This document shows positions 34,735-43,174 of a stretch of DNA of 64,000 nucleotides, one piece after another. Every line of letters begins with the position of its first letter. The first letter of the stretch is position 1. The position numbers were made by a program, and so were the translations under genes. The stretch comes from Burkholderiales bacterium RIFCSPLOWO2_02_FULL_57_36. GTDB lineage: Bacteria; Pseudomonadota; Gammaproteobacteria; Burkholderiales; Burkholderiaceae_D. The notes below the pieces were generated by a model. That model was not told the DNA's origin. It saw only the letters and a program-made list of their open reading frames with translations, and did not search any database. The stretch covers positions 310,001 through 374,000 of the forward strand of contig MESE01000001.1 in assembly GCA_001770855.1 (NCBI GenBank). The letters run 5' to 3'.

Positions 34735-35213
34735 GGTTATCTCCAGATTGTGGAAAAGCGATTGAAATCACGGCGAATGAGGCGTTACTTCCAACAACAT
34801 TTCTTTAAATCACCTCAGTCAGTGGATTTGAGTATGTCAAATTGAAATGGGAATTGATATCAGGAACGTCTGAATCGCACCGTAGGAAAAACATGGCATT
34901 TGTAGGAGCTTTCCGAGCCTGCGTCGGAGAAGGCGAAATTGTGCAGGACCTCGCGACTGGATCTATTCCGCATATTAAATGGCAAGGGATGAGGCAGATT
35001 CGCCTCCGCATCCTGCTGCGATATCACACGGGATATCGCACATCGCAGATAAAACACTCGCTTGCCGATGCAACGGCACGGTCCTTGCTCGTCTGGTTTT
35101 TGCGTCAATTATCAATAGAAGTTTACGCAATCCTTTGCAAATTTTTTCCGGCAATGTAATCTTTACTTGCATAGATAAAACCAACCAAGGTTTATCCGAG
35201 AGGGGAGTGTTTC
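34735..35213. other. Intergenic interval between the Crp/Fnr regulator and the AAA ATPase
   Basis: No convincing gene. A perfect 9-bp inverted repeat, TGCGATATC (35017-35025) and GATATCGCA (35032-35040), with a 6-base spacer, may be an operator. A possible promoter for the ATPase is TTGCAA (35135-35140), 16 bases, TAATCT (35157-35162). A GAGAGGGGAG ribosome binding site lies at about 35199-35208. The rest is AT-rich and could hide a small RNA, which I cannot show. Confidence 0.4.
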
Positions 35214-36164
35214 ATGGCCATCACCATTGCCCGTACACGCCGGGTTTACGATATCGACAAGGTTCAAGGCGCCTTGGGGCGTGTCAAGGAGCGTTCGCCT
35301 GATCTGAGGGCGTTTTACGAGCAGATGCTGGAAACCGGCGCAGAACGCTTTGTCACGAAGCCTTCTTCCACCGAAGCGCTGGATCCGCTATACGACGAGT
35401 GTCCGAACTTTTCTGATGTGCTCGACGATTTACGCCGTTATCTGGGGCTGGCGCTTGCGGGCGATGGCGGATTCAACATGATGCCGGTGCTGATCCTTGG
35501 AGATCCCGGTATCGGGAAAACCCATTTCGGCAAGCGGCTGTCACGCGCGATCGAGACCGAGTTCGAGTTCATCAGCATGAATGCGTTATCCGCGGGCTTT
35601 GTGATTACCGGGAGTTCGGCGACATGGAAAGGCGCGAAATGCGGAAAGGTCGCCGAGCGGCTGGTACATGGCCAATATGCCAATCCGGTGATCCTGCTCG
35701 ATGAAATCGAAAAAGCTTCAGGCTCCACGCAATCGGATCCGATGGCGGCGCTTTACCAGTTGCTTGAGCCGGAAACCTCATGTCATTTTCATGACGAATT
35801 CATCGATCTGGACATCGATGCCAGTCAGATATTCTGGATTCTGACCGCCAACAGCTTGGACGGCATCCCGGAGCCTTTGCTCAACCGGATGGCGGTGTAT
35901 GAAGTGCCGAAGCCTACGCCGGAGCAGGCAGCAGGCATTGCCGAGCGAATGTACGCCGGATTATTGCAAGAACTCAAGCTGAAAGCGTTTTCCAATACGC
36001 TTAGTGAAAGCGTGCTGGAAAAGATGGCGGACGTTTCGCCGCGGGACATGAGAAAGACGCTGCTTGACGGGCTGGGATTTGCGGTCGCCGCCCGTCGCGA
36101 AAAAGTGCTTGCCGAAGATATCCATATCCGTCAGGCCAACGGTAAAAGGAAAATCGGGTTTTAA
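35214..36164 (+). CDS. Lon-like AAA+ ATPase without protease domain
   Basis: A 316-residue protein: about 60 helical N-terminal residues, then an AAA+ module with Walker A GDPGIGKTH (96-104), ITGSSATWKGAKCGKVAERL (about 131-150, close to the pore and helix region of Lon) and Walker B VILLDEIEKAS (159-169), sensor 1 in FWILTANS and an arginine finger region in PEPLLNRM. The C-terminal lid ends at about residue 310 and nothing follows, so the Ser-Lys protease of Lon is missing. It could act as an unfoldase or chaperone for a partner protein or regulator. The neighbours give no clear partner; the divergent Crp/Fnr gene is the closest. Confidence 0.85.
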   Translation: MAITIARTRRVYDIDKVQGALGRVKERSPDLRAFYEQMLETGAERFVTKPSSTEALDPLYDECPNFSDVLDDLRRYLGLALAGDGGFNMMPVLILGDPGIGKTHFGKRLSRAIETEFEFISMNALSAGFVITGSSATWKGAKCGKVAERLVHGQYANPVILLDEIEKASGSTQSDPMAALYQLLEPETSCHFHDEFIDLDIDASQIFWILTANSLDGIPEPLLNRMAVYEVPKPTPEQAAGIAERMYAGLLQELKLKAFSNTLSESVLEKMADVSPRDMRKTLLDGLGFAVAARREKVLAEDIHIRQANGKRKIGF

Positions 36165-36192
36165 ACTGTGGTTCGATCTGACAGTTAAAACC
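36157..36192 (+). terminator. Stem-loop over the stop codon of the AAA ATPase gene
   Basis: GGTTTTAAACTGT (36157-36169) pairs with ACAGTTAAAACC (36181-36192) with one bulged A, spanning the TAA at 36162-36164. It lacks a T-run; a weak terminator between convergent genes is the likeliest role. Confidence 0.35.
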
Positions 36193-36312
36193 GATTGGAC
36201 GGCTGCGGCAAACAATGTCGTGGTCAGGTACAGATCGGATTCCGCCGCTTGGAATAGGGCCAGCATAGGTCCGACGATGGACGCGCCGCACTTCCACATC
36301 CGCCTTAACCGC

Positions 36313-37500
36313 CTATTGTCTGAATGTGCGTAACTTCCAGCTCAAATAAACGCCAAATCCCATGACGACGCAGCTTGCCGCGAATGCCGCCCTGAATCCT
36401 CCGGCCTGTTCGATCATCAGGCCCGCTGCAGCGGGTCCTATGAATTGACCAATTGCATAGAACAACGTCACATAACTCATCGCAAGCGGGGCCTGAGCGG
36501 GTTTGACATGTTCGGCGGACGCCGCAAGCACCGATGTAAACATGCCTGATATCGTGCAGCCGACAATAATAAAGTGCGCCGCGAAGCTGGGCAGCGTCGG
36601 CCAGACTACCGGAATCAGGGTACCTACCAGCGTCAGCGCTACCGAGGCTACCAGGCTTGAGCCGCGGCCGAACCGGTCGGACAACCATCCCCAGGCCGGG
36701 CTGGAAAAAATCGAAAGGATGCCCATGAGTGCGGCCAGCCGGCCCGCGGTCAGGGCCGGGACTCCGGAGTCGAGCGCAAAGCTGTACATGAAAATCGCCT
36801 GGGCGATATAGGTGATTCCTATGATGCCGTACAGCAGACCCACGGTAATGACGTGGCGGTTGCGATAGACCGATGTTTTATCGATGGGCGTTGGGGTCTC
36901 ATTGCCGGGATTGACCAGATTGGGCGGATTGCGCAAGAAAAGAAAAGCCGCAGCGAGCGCAAGCGCGCTGATCGCAACGAATACGGCCCAGGTAATTCGC
37001 CATCCGTCGGCGCCATAGGAAGCGCTCAAGTAAGGAACCAGCGTGCCGGTTCCGAGTATGCCGACGCCGACGCCGCTGTTCGCCATCCCGATCACGGCGC
37101 CACGGCGTTCCGGAAACCAGCTGGCAAGCAGCGAGATCACCGGCGTATATCCGAAAGCGGTGCCGAATCCCAGCAATGCCATGAACACGATCAGCCACCA
37201 ATAGTGCGACGCGAAACTCAAACCGATGAATCCGGCGGTAGTCAATGCCAGTCCCAACAGCACTGCGGCACGACCGCCCCGACGTGCCGCATATGCGCCC
37301 GCCAGCATTACCAGGCACAGATATCCAAGCGCACTGGCGGTTCCCAGATTACCTGCCTGCTGGTAACTGAGCCCCAGGTTTTCACGCATGAACGGCAGGA
37401 TCAGTCCGTACGCCAGACGGGCAAGCACGACCACCACCAGCGTGACCAGCATCCCCGTCACAATCATGATCCATGCAGGTGGGCGCTTGAACATTTCCAT
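36313..37500 (-). CDS. MFS transporter, YbfB/YjiJ family
   Basis: A 395-residue protein with 12 predicted helices. RLAYGLILPFMRENLGLSYQ, the ASWFPERRGAVIGMANSGVG stretch and GWLSDRFGRGSSLV (motif A in the second half) are typical of the YbfB/YjiJ group of MFS proteins, whose substrates are mostly unknown. It converges on the AAA ATPase gene. The upstream 312 bases are described separately. Confidence 0.87.
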   Translation of the reverse strand: MEMFKRPPAWIMIVTGMLVTLVVVVLARLAYGLILPFMRENLGLSYQQAGNLGTASALGYLCLVMLAGAYAARRGGRAAVLLGLALTTAGFIGLSFASHYWWLIVFMALLGFGTAFGYTPVISLLASWFPERRGAVIGMANSGVGVGILGTGTLVPYLSASYGADGWRITWAVFVAISALALAAAFLFLRNPPNLVNPGNETPTPIDKTSVYRNRHVITVGLLYGIIGITYIAQAIFMYSFALDSGVPALTAGRLAALMGILSIFSSPAWGWLSDRFGRGSSLVASVALTLVGTLIPVVWPTLPSFAAHFIIVGCTISGMFTSVLAASAEHVKPAQAPLAMSYVTLFYAIGQFIGPAAAGLMIEQAGGFRAAFAASCVVMGFGVYLSWKLRTFRQ

Positions 37501-37812
37501 GAAATTTCCTTGATTTTATTTTTGCGTCAGACCGGCAACAATACCATTTTGGCGAAAAGAGACTTGTGCGGCAGGAGAGCGCCGATTATCCAAGTGGAAA
37601 TCGCCGTCGTCATGGCGGATAATGTTTTTATATAATGGATTTTCATGTAAATCACATGAATATTTCCAGACAAGTTCCGGTCAAAACCCAAGACAAGGAC
37701 GATGCGTACATTGAAATACGGGATGCAGTCTGGCGCCTGATTTTTGATTCCTCTGCGAAACAGGCGGTTTTGTTGGTAAAATCAAGGACTTATCTAAATT
37801 TTTAGGGCTTGT
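37501..37812. other. Intergenic interval upstream of the ferritin-like gene
   Basis: The interval separates the divergent MFS and ferritin-like genes. A TATAAT -10 box is at 37631-37636 but no matching -35 is clear. The only coding candidate is the 56-codon frame at 37635-37805, listed separately. Confidence 0.4.
37635..37805 (+). CDS. Possible small protein (56 aa) before the ferritin-like gene
   Basis: An uninterrupted frame from ATG 37635 to TAG 37803-37805, seven bases before the ferritin-like ATG. The middle and C-terminal part (DAYIEIRDAVWRLIFDSSAK, then QAVLLVKSR) has a protein-like amphipathic composition. Against it, the ATG overlaps a TATAAT box and no ribosome binding site is visible; an inner ATG at 37656 is an alternative. 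I recognise no family. Confidence 0.25.
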   Translation: MDFHVNHMNISRQVPVKTQDKDDAYIEIRDAVWRLIFDSSAKQAVLLVKSRTYLNF

Positions 37813-38667
37813 ATGCTGTACCCAGAATTATTTAAATCGCTTGAGCAAGTTCGATGGGACATGGAAAAAGATATTCCGTGGGACCAGTTCGATGCTTCCA
37901 AGCTTACCGATGAGCAGGCAAGAACCATCAAGATGAACGCGATTACCGAGTGGTCCGCGTTGCCCGCAACAGAGATGTTCTTGCGCGACAACCGTGGCGA
38001 TAGCGACTTTTGCGCGTTCATGTCGGTCTGGTTTTTTGAAGAGCAGAAACATTCGCTGGTCTTGATGGAGTATTTGCGCCGCTTCCGTCCCGAGTTCGTG
38101 CCGACTGAGGAAGAGCTGCATAACGTACGCTTTGAATTCGATCCGGCGCCCGCGCTGGAAACGCTGATGATGCATTTTTGCGGAGAAATCCGCTTGAATC
38201 ACTGGTACCGTTGCGCATCCGATTGGCATACCGAACCGGTGATCAAGCATATTTATAAAATCATCAGCCAGGACGAGGCGCGTCATGGCGGTGCATATTT
38301 GCGCTACATGAAGAAGGCATTGGTCGAAGTTGGCGATTCCGCACGTGCTGCATTTGCCAAGATCGGGGTGTTGATGGCATCGGCCCGCCGTACGGAAAAG
38401 CCGCTGCATCCGACCAATCTGCATGTCAACCAGTCATTGTTTCCGAACGATACCGTGCAGAGCCGTTTGCCGGATCCGGAATGGCTGGAGGCATGGCTCG
38501 ACAACCAGATCAAGTTCGATAGCGACTGGGAAAAGAAAGTTGTTGAACGTATTCTGCACAATACATCGCTGCTGTTCGAACGGACATTCAACACCGTGCA
38601 GGAATTGAATCGGTATCGCAAGGAAATCGTTAACAGGATGACGCCGCCGGCTGCGCGACCTGCATAA
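37813..38667 (+). CDS. Ferritin-like diiron protein
   Basis: A 284-residue mostly helical protein. Two EXXH-type metal motifs, EEQKH (about 76-80) and DEARH (about 157-161), with further glutamates (NAITEWSALP, CGEIRLNHWYR) build a four-helix diiron centre like that of acyl-ACP desaturases and ribonucleotide reductase R2. The C-terminal about 90 residues (from NLHVNQSLFP on) are outside that core. Probably an oxidoreductase or oxygenase of unknown substrate. A perfect terminator follows the gene, separating it from rfaE2. Confidence 0.82.
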   Translation: MLYPELFKSLEQVRWDMEKDIPWDQFDASKLTDEQARTIKMNAITEWSALPATEMFLRDNRGDSDFCAFMSVWFFEEQKHSLVLMEYLRRFRPEFVPTEEELHNVRFEFDPAPALETLMMHFCGEIRLNHWYRCASDWHTEPVIKHIYKIISQDEARHGGAYLRYMKKALVEVGDSARAAFAKIGVLMASARRTEKPLHPTNLHVNQSLFPNDTVQSRLPDPEWLEAWLDNQIKFDSDWEKKVVERILHNTSLLFERTFNTVQELNRYRKEIVNRMTPPAARPA

Positions 38668-38712
38668 AATTGCTCTGGTAATTGCTGTGCTCCGATCGAC
38701 TCGTGTAAGCTG

Positions 38713-38744
38713 AAGCCGCAAGCGTTTTCTTGCGGCTTTTTATT
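38713..38744 (+). terminator. Intrinsic terminator after the ferritin-like gene
   Basis: AAGCCGCAAG (38713-38722) pairs perfectly with CTTGCGGCTT (38729-38738) around CGTTTT, followed by TTTATTTT. It ends only a few bases before the rfaE2 start at 38750, so rfaE2 needs a promoter overlapping this region or read-through. Confidence 0.9.
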
Positions 38745-38749
38745 TTGCC

Positions 38750-39226
38750 ATGCCTAATTTCGAGAAAAAAATCTGCCCGCGCAACGAACTCGCCGTCCGC
38801 GTTGCGCAGTTGCCTAAACCCGTTGTGTTGACCAATGGCGTATTCGACATCCTGCATCGCGGCCATGTTACCTATCTTGCGCAGGCCCGTGCGTTGGGCG
38901 CATCGCTGGTGGTTGCAGTCAACACCGATGCATCGGTCAAAAAGCTGGGCAAGGGTGATGATCGCCCGCTCAATAGTTGCGAAGACCGCATGGCACTTTT
39001 GGCGGCGCTGGAATCGGTCAGTCTGGTAGTGCCCTTCGAAGAAGATACTGCGCTTGAAGTGGTGCAACAGGCGAGGCCGGAGATATATGCAAAAGGCGGC
39101 GATTACGACTTGACTGCCATTCCCGAGGGTAGCGCGGTCGCAGCCTATGGCGGCAAGGCCGTGGCGATCGATTTCGAGCATGATCGCTCGACGACCAAGT
39201 TGTTGTCGAAAGTCAGGAAAAGCTGA
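38750..39226 (+). CDS. rfaE2: D-glycero-beta-D-manno-heptose 1-phosphate adenylyltransferase (stand-alone HldE C-domain)
   Basis: A 158-residue cytidylyltransferase-fold enzyme that makes ADP-heptose for the LPS inner core. The nucleotide-binding HXGH is HRGH in GVFDILHRGHVTYLAQARAL, and NSCEDRMALLAALESV and YAKGGDYD are family blocks. In many bacteria this is fused to the kinase as HldE; here it is the separate RfaE2 type usual for Burkholderiales, so a kinase gene (rfaE1/hldA) must lie elsewhere. The start is tight behind the preceding terminator. Confidence 0.95.
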   Translation: MPNFEKKICPRNELAVRVAQLPKPVVLTNGVFDILHRGHVTYLAQARALGASLVVAVNTDASVKKLGKGDDRPLNSCEDRMALLAALESVSLVVPFEEDTALEVVQQARPEIYAKGGDYDLTAIPEGSAVAAYGGKAVAIDFEHDRSTTKLLSKVRKS

Positions 39227-39251
39227 TTCCATTCGTGATCGATTATTGTCG

Positions 39252-39276
39252 ATGCGCCGTGGGTCGTACGGCGCAT
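39252..39276 (+). terminator. Stem-loop between rfaE2 and the asparaginase gene
   Basis: ATGCGCCGT (39252-39260) and ACGGCGCAT (39268-39276) form a perfect 9-bp stem with a 7-base loop, 12 bases before the next ATG. There is no T-run; it may attenuate read-through or affect translation of the next gene. Confidence 0.45.
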
Positions 39277-39287
39277 GAAATTTACCT

Positions 39288-40298
39288 ATGGCTCATGTAC
39301 CGTTAGTTGAAGTCACGCGTGGCAATGACGTCGAATCGATCCACCTCGGTTCGGTCGCGGTCGTCAATACCCGCGGTGATCTGCTATATCAGGCGGGAGA
39401 CCCGAATTTCCCGACCTTCACGCGATCCACCATCAAGCCGTTCCAAGCTGCGCCGTTTTTACGCGCGGACGGCCCAGCCAAACTCGGTTTCACGACTCGG
39501 GAAGTAGCGTTGTTGTGCGCCAGCCATTCCGGCGAGACGATGCACATCGAAGCAGTGCAATCGATGCTGCGCAAGGCAGGCTGCGACGAACATCGTCTGC
39601 GTTGCGGCTGTCACGAGCCGTTGGTTTATGCCGCGACCGGTACGCGGCCGCCTTTCGGCGAAACATACAATCAGTTGCACCACAATTGCAGCGGCAAGCA
39701 TGCCGGCTTTCTCGCCTGTTGCGAGCTACATGGATATCCGCTGGCCAGTTATCTGGATCCGGCGCATCAGGTGCAACAGGCTGTAAGATCCAGTGTCGCG
39801 CATTTCGCGGGAATATCCGAGTCCGGCTTGCGCATGGGTATCGATGGCTGCTCGGCGCCGAATTATGCAATGCCGTTGTCGCGTCTGGCGCTGGCCTATG
39901 CCCGTCTCGCGCATGGCGATAGCGATGGTCTCTATGGCAATGCATTGAAGGATTTGTATCAGGCAATGACGAGGCATCCGGAAATGGTATCCGGTACGGG
40001 CCGCAGCGATCTGGCTTTCATGCAGGCAGCACCCAATGATTGGGTGGCCAAGGTCGGTGCCGAGGGCGTTCAGGTTATCGGCATTCGTTCCGCAGGACTC
40101 GGTATCGCGATCAAGGTGGCGGACGGCAATTCGCGTGCGCTTTATACGGCGGCAATATCGGTATTGCGGCAGCTTGAATTGATAGAATCGCCGGAGATGT
40201 CGCCGCTGGCACAATGGGTCAGGCCGCAGTTGACGAATTTCGCAGGATTGCGAACCGGTGAAGTTCGCGCCGTCGTGACGCTGGAAAAAACACATTAG
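39288..40298 (+). CDS. Asparaginase II family protein
   Basis: A 336-residue protein of the asparaginase II family first described in Rhizobium, unrelated to the EcAII fold. Diagnostic blocks: PLVEVTRGNDVESIHLGS, RSTIKPFQAAPFLR, LCASHSGETMHIEAVQSML, LHHNCSGKHAGFLACC, GIDGCSAPNYAMPLSRLALA and HPEMVSGTGRSDLAFM. The serines and lysine in SHSGE, CSGKH and STIKP are the likely catalytic set. It hydrolyses asparagine to aspartate and ammonia. No signal peptide, so cytosolic. Confidence 0.93.
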   Translation: MAHVPLVEVTRGNDVESIHLGSVAVVNTRGDLLYQAGDPNFPTFTRSTIKPFQAAPFLRADGPAKLGFTTREVALLCASHSGETMHIEAVQSMLRKAGCDEHRLRCGCHEPLVYAATGTRPPFGETYNQLHHNCSGKHAGFLACCELHGYPLASYLDPAHQVQQAVRSSVAHFAGISESGLRMGIDGCSAPNYAMPLSRLALAYARLAHGDSDGLYGNALKDLYQAMTRHPEMVSGTGRSDLAFMQAAPNDWVAKVGAEGVQVIGIRSAGLGIAIKVADGNSRALYTAAISVLRQLELIESPEMSPLAQWVRPQLTNFAGLRTGEVRAVVTLEKTH

Positions 40299-40382
40299 CA
40301 GGATTGTGAGGAGTGTATGGCGACGGTTGAGCAACGATCCATGTGGCGCACAGCTTCGCGCCGAAAATTCAAGGAGAAGGAA

Positions 40383-41099
40383 ATGAAGATACGGTATGGC
40401 TTGCAGGCGCTGATGCTGTCCTCGCTGCTTTTTGCGAATGCGGCCCTCGCCGCGCTACCGACGATCGACGTCTACAAAAGCGCTTTCTGCGGCTGTTGCG
40501 AATTGTGGGTCGAGCATTTGAAAGAAAACGGATTTACGGTAAAGGCGCACGATGTGCCCAATCCTTCGGATTATCGGACCAAGGCGGGCATTCCGGAACA
40601 ACTGGGTTCATGCCATACCGCGATGGTGAACGGTTATGCCATTGAAGGCCATGTGCCGGCAACGGAGATCAAGCGCTTGCTGGCGGAGCGGCCCAAGGCC
40701 AGAGGATTGGCGGTGCCTTCCATGCCTATGGGTTCGCCGGGAATGGAAGGGCCGCACAGCGATCCCTATGACGTTTTTCTGGTGCAGGCCGATGGCAGTC
40801 AAAAGGTATATCGGCATTATGTGGCAAGCGGTTCGAAGCAGGCCTCGGTTCCTGCCAATAATGCAAAAACCAATATGCCAATGACCGCTGGAGAAATTAG
40901 AAAAGTCGACAAGAAAGCGGGCAAGGTCACCATCAAGCACGGTCCGATTGCAAACCTTGACATGCCGGCGATGACGATGGCATTCCGGGTCAAGGAGGTC
41001 ACCATCCTGGATCAAGTCAAGCCTGGCGACAAGATCAAGTTCGCGGTGGACAAAGTCGGCGGCGCATACACGGTATTGCGAATTGAGCCCGTCAGGTAA
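40383..41099 (+). CDS. Periplasmic copper-binding fusion: DUF411 domain plus CusF-like domain
   Basis: A 238-residue exported protein from the ATG at 40383 (AAGGAGAAGG just upstream; the longer frame from 40317 adds a non-secretory extension). Signal peptide about 1-22 (ANAALAALP). Residues about 25-140 are DUF411: IDVYKSAFCGCCELWVEHL with the CXCC metal motif, PSDYRTKAGIPEQLGSCHTA and YAIEGHVPATEIKRLL. Residues about 165-238 are CusF-like: GKVTIKHGPIANLDMPAMTM keeps the His and both Met ligands, while the Trp of E. coli CusF is a Met here. Both domains bind copper and are usually separate proteins. It converges on a PCu(A)C gene. Confidence 0.88.
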   Translation: MKIRYGLQALMLSSLLFANAALAALPTIDVYKSAFCGCCELWVEHLKENGFTVKAHDVPNPSDYRTKAGIPEQLGSCHTAMVNGYAIEGHVPATEIKRLLAERPKARGLAVPSMPMGSPGMEGPHSDPYDVFLVQADGSQKVYRHYVASGSKQASVPANNAKTNMPMTAGEIRKVDKKAGKVTIKHGPIANLDMPAMTMAFRVKEVTILDQVKPGDKIKFAVDKVGGAYTVLRIEPVR

Positions 41100-41112
41100 A
41101 AGCACCTGACGA

Positions 41113-41143
41113 AATGCGGCGGCGCTCAAGATGCCGCCGCATT
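41113..41143. terminator. Bidirectional stem-loop between the two copper genes
   Basis: AATGCGGCGGC (41113-41123) and GCCGCCGCATT (41133-41143) form a perfect 11-bp stem with a 9-base loop, centred between the convergent stop codons (41099 and 41153), so it can serve both genes. No long T-run. Confidence 0.65.
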
Positions 41144-41152
41144 CGATATTGG

Positions 41153-41638
41153 TCAGTGATGTTGATGAACAGCCTTTTCCTTGACCGCCTTCTGATCTTT
41201 TTCCTCGACCCATGCCGAAACCTCGGCCTTGCCCGATTTTTCAAAGCTCAGCGTTAGCGGAATCTTGTCGCCGATCTTCAGCGGTTGTTGTATCCCGACC
41301 AGCATGATGTGATATCCGTCGCCAGGCTTCATCGTCACTTTGGCGCCCGGCTTGATTTCGATGCTCGACACTTCCCGCATTTTCATTATGTTGCCGTCCA
41401 TTGACATTGTGTGAATCTCAACTGACTTGGCAGCCGGAGAGCTGATTGAAATCAGTTTGTCGGTAACCTTGCCTTTGTTCTCGATCGTCAGGTATGCGCC
41501 TCCTGAAGTTTGACCCGGCATCGTCGCACGCGCATAGGGGTGACCGATACGAATTTCGCCCGCCAGATATTCGTGGGCACTGGACGAGGCGCTGATCAGG
41601 AGCATGGAGGCGGAAATTATTAGCGAGCGAAATTGCAT
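41153..41638 (-). CDS. Periplasmic copper chaperone PCu(A)C
   Basis: A 161-residue exported protein (signal peptide about 1-22, SSSAHEY). The PCu(A)C fold carries HTMSMDGNIMKMREV and DGYHIMLVG, which supply the H(M)X10MX21HXM copper ligands, and GGAYLTIEN and ARATMPGQ as scaffold. The C-terminus is His-rich (VHQHH). In other bacteria this chaperone passes Cu(I) to Sco and to the CuA centre of cytochrome oxidase. The cox locus with two SCO-type proteins begins 3 kb away, and the DUF411-CusF protein converges on it, so this is part of a copper supply group. Confidence 0.92.
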   Translation of the reverse strand: MQFRSLIISASMLLISASSSAHEYLAGEIRIGHPYARATMPGQTSGGAYLTIENKGKVTDKLISISSPAAKSVEIHTMSMDGNIMKMREVSSIEIKPGAKVTMKPGDGYHIMLVGIQQPLKIGDKIPLTLSFEKSGKAEVSAWVEEKDQKAVKEKAVHQHH

Positions 41639-41861
41639 GGAAAGCCTGAAGATAGGGATTCAAAAAAGGTGAACAAACCGAGGTTTGGCAAGGCGTATTC
41701 TTCGGGTGTGTTGTCTGCAAGATAAATAATAACGAGTCAAATTGCAGGCATGCGAAAACACGGTAATCATAAGGGATGAAACGCGATGATTATATCAACA
41801 GCGCTTTTGGTGCGCCTCCTGATAAAAGAAGATAAACGGGCGGACAAATCCGAACCTGCCG

Positions 41862-42332
41862 CTATTTGCCGCCGGCAAAGCCGTTCTGGCGCCATGCTTC
41901 ATATACGACCACGGCTACTGTGTTAGACAGGTTCAAGCTGCGGTTGTCCGGCCGCATTGGAAGCCGGATGCGTTGGGAGGATGCAAAAGATTCGCGCAGC
42001 GTCGGATCCAGTCCCTTGGTTTCCGAGCCGAACACGAATACGTCCCCCGGTTGGAAATCAATCGCTGCAAACGGCGTCGAACCATGCGTGGTCAATGCAA
42101 ACATCCGCTTCGGATCAGGCGCTTCGTGTGCCAGAAAATCAGTCCAGCAACGATGTACTTTCATCGTCGCGTAATCATGATAATCCAGCCCGGCGCGCCG
42201 CATCTTTGCGTCGTCCAATGGAAAGCCCAGCGGTTCGATCAAGTGCAATTGCGCACCGGTATTCGCACACAAGCGAATGATATTGCCGGTGTTAGGCGGA
42301 ATTTCCGGTTCAACCAGGACTACGTGAAACAA
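41862..42332 (-). CDS. trmL: tRNA (cytidine(34)-2'-O)-methyltransferase
   Basis: A 156-residue SPOUT-fold enzyme that methylates the wobble nucleotide of certain leucine tRNAs using SAM. N-terminus MFHVVLVEPEIPPNTGNIIR with the catalytic-region Asn-Thr-Gly-Asn, and the knot motifs FVFGSETKGLDP, RIRLPMRP and RSLNLSNTVAVVVYEAWRQ are all present. Length matches TrmL (E. coli 157). It is followed on the same strand by nothing; comF lies upstream with a 29-base gap, so the two likely form one unit. Confidence 0.95.
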   Translation of the reverse strand: MFHVVLVEPEIPPNTGNIIRLCANTGAQLHLIEPLGFPLDDAKMRRAGLDYHDYATMKVHRCWTDFLAHEAPDPKRMFALTTHGSTPFAAIDFQPGDVFVFGSETKGLDPTLRESFASSQRIRLPMRPDNRSLNLSNTVAVVVYEAWRQNGFAGGK

Positions 42333-42361
42333 GTGCCTTCTCCTCGTATCGCATGAGTATT

Positions 42362-43108
42362 CTATTTTTGCAAAGTGCGGGCGAACACGAAATTCGTGAC
42401 GCGCTCTGCGCCGAAACGCTTCAACGTCGCAGCCAATTCGTTTAACGTTTCGCCGGTCGTGATCACGTCATCGACCACCCCGATGTGCATGCCATGAATG
42501 CGGGCGACCGCGCCGTCAGGCACAACGAACGCATGCCGAATGTTTTGGTGGCGTTCGTCAGGATGGAGCAGCGTTTGCGCTTGCGTGTCGCGCAGCCGTG
42601 CCACCAAATGCGGATCAAGCGCAATGCCCAGTGCGCGCGATAAGGGCCTGCCGATTTCCAGCGCCTGGTTGAATCCGCGCTCGGCCAGACGCCGTGTTCC
42701 CAGCGGGACCGCGGTCAATAGCATCGGCAGCGGCAATTGTCGCTCATCCAGCAATGCGTCCCGCAATATGCGTGCAAACAATGGAGCCAATGCCAACTGA
42801 TTGCCAAACTTGAGCGCCAGGACCAGCCGATCGATTGGCGGCGCATAATCCGACGCGACGATCGTTGCGTCGAATGAGGGCGGCCGGCTTAGACACTCTC
42901 CACATTTCGCCGCGGTCCCGGCCGGCTTATTGGGCAGCGGAATCGCGCATTGCCGGCAGCGATGCTTGGGCTGGCTGAAAAATTGTGTTCGGCAGCGGCT
43001 GCAAATCGCACTATTATCGTGAATTCCGCATATCGCGCAAGACGAAGGGATCGCCGACGGCAGGCGTGCGATCAATCGTCGAGACCAGTGGCGCAGGGAA
43101 AAAAGCAT
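42362..43108 (-). CDS. comF: ComF-family phosphoribosyltransferase-like protein
   Basis: A 248-residue protein with an N-terminal zinc-finger region (CAICGIHDNSAICSRC, CRQCAIPLP, CGEC) and a C-terminal type I phosphoribosyltransferase domain whose PRPP loop is VVDDVITTGETLNEL. ComF/GntX proteins are needed for DNA uptake or for using extracellular DNA in several bacteria; the biochemical role is not established. The gene is divergent from the BioC-like methyltransferase. Confidence 0.92.
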   Translation of the reverse strand: MLFSLRHWSRRLIARLPSAIPSSCAICGIHDNSAICSRCRTQFFSQPKHRCRQCAIPLPNKPAGTAAKCGECLSRPPSFDATIVASDYAPPIDRLVLALKFGNQLALAPLFARILRDALLDERQLPLPMLLTAVPLGTRRLAERGFNQALEIGRPLSRALGIALDPHLVARLRDTQAQTLLHPDERHQNIRHAFVVPDGAVARIHGMHIGVVDDVITTGETLNELAATLKRFGAERVTNFVFARTLQK

Positions 43109-43174
43109 GGGGCAATAAAGCCTTCAAGCGTGTAAACTGAAGCCGATTATCGCATTTCATTCCATAAATTTCCC

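Noticed and set aside
34842-35159. A 105-codon frame upstream of the AAA ATPase
   Set aside because: No ribosome binding site, and it contains the candidate operator repeat and promoter boxes; composition is not protein-like throughout.
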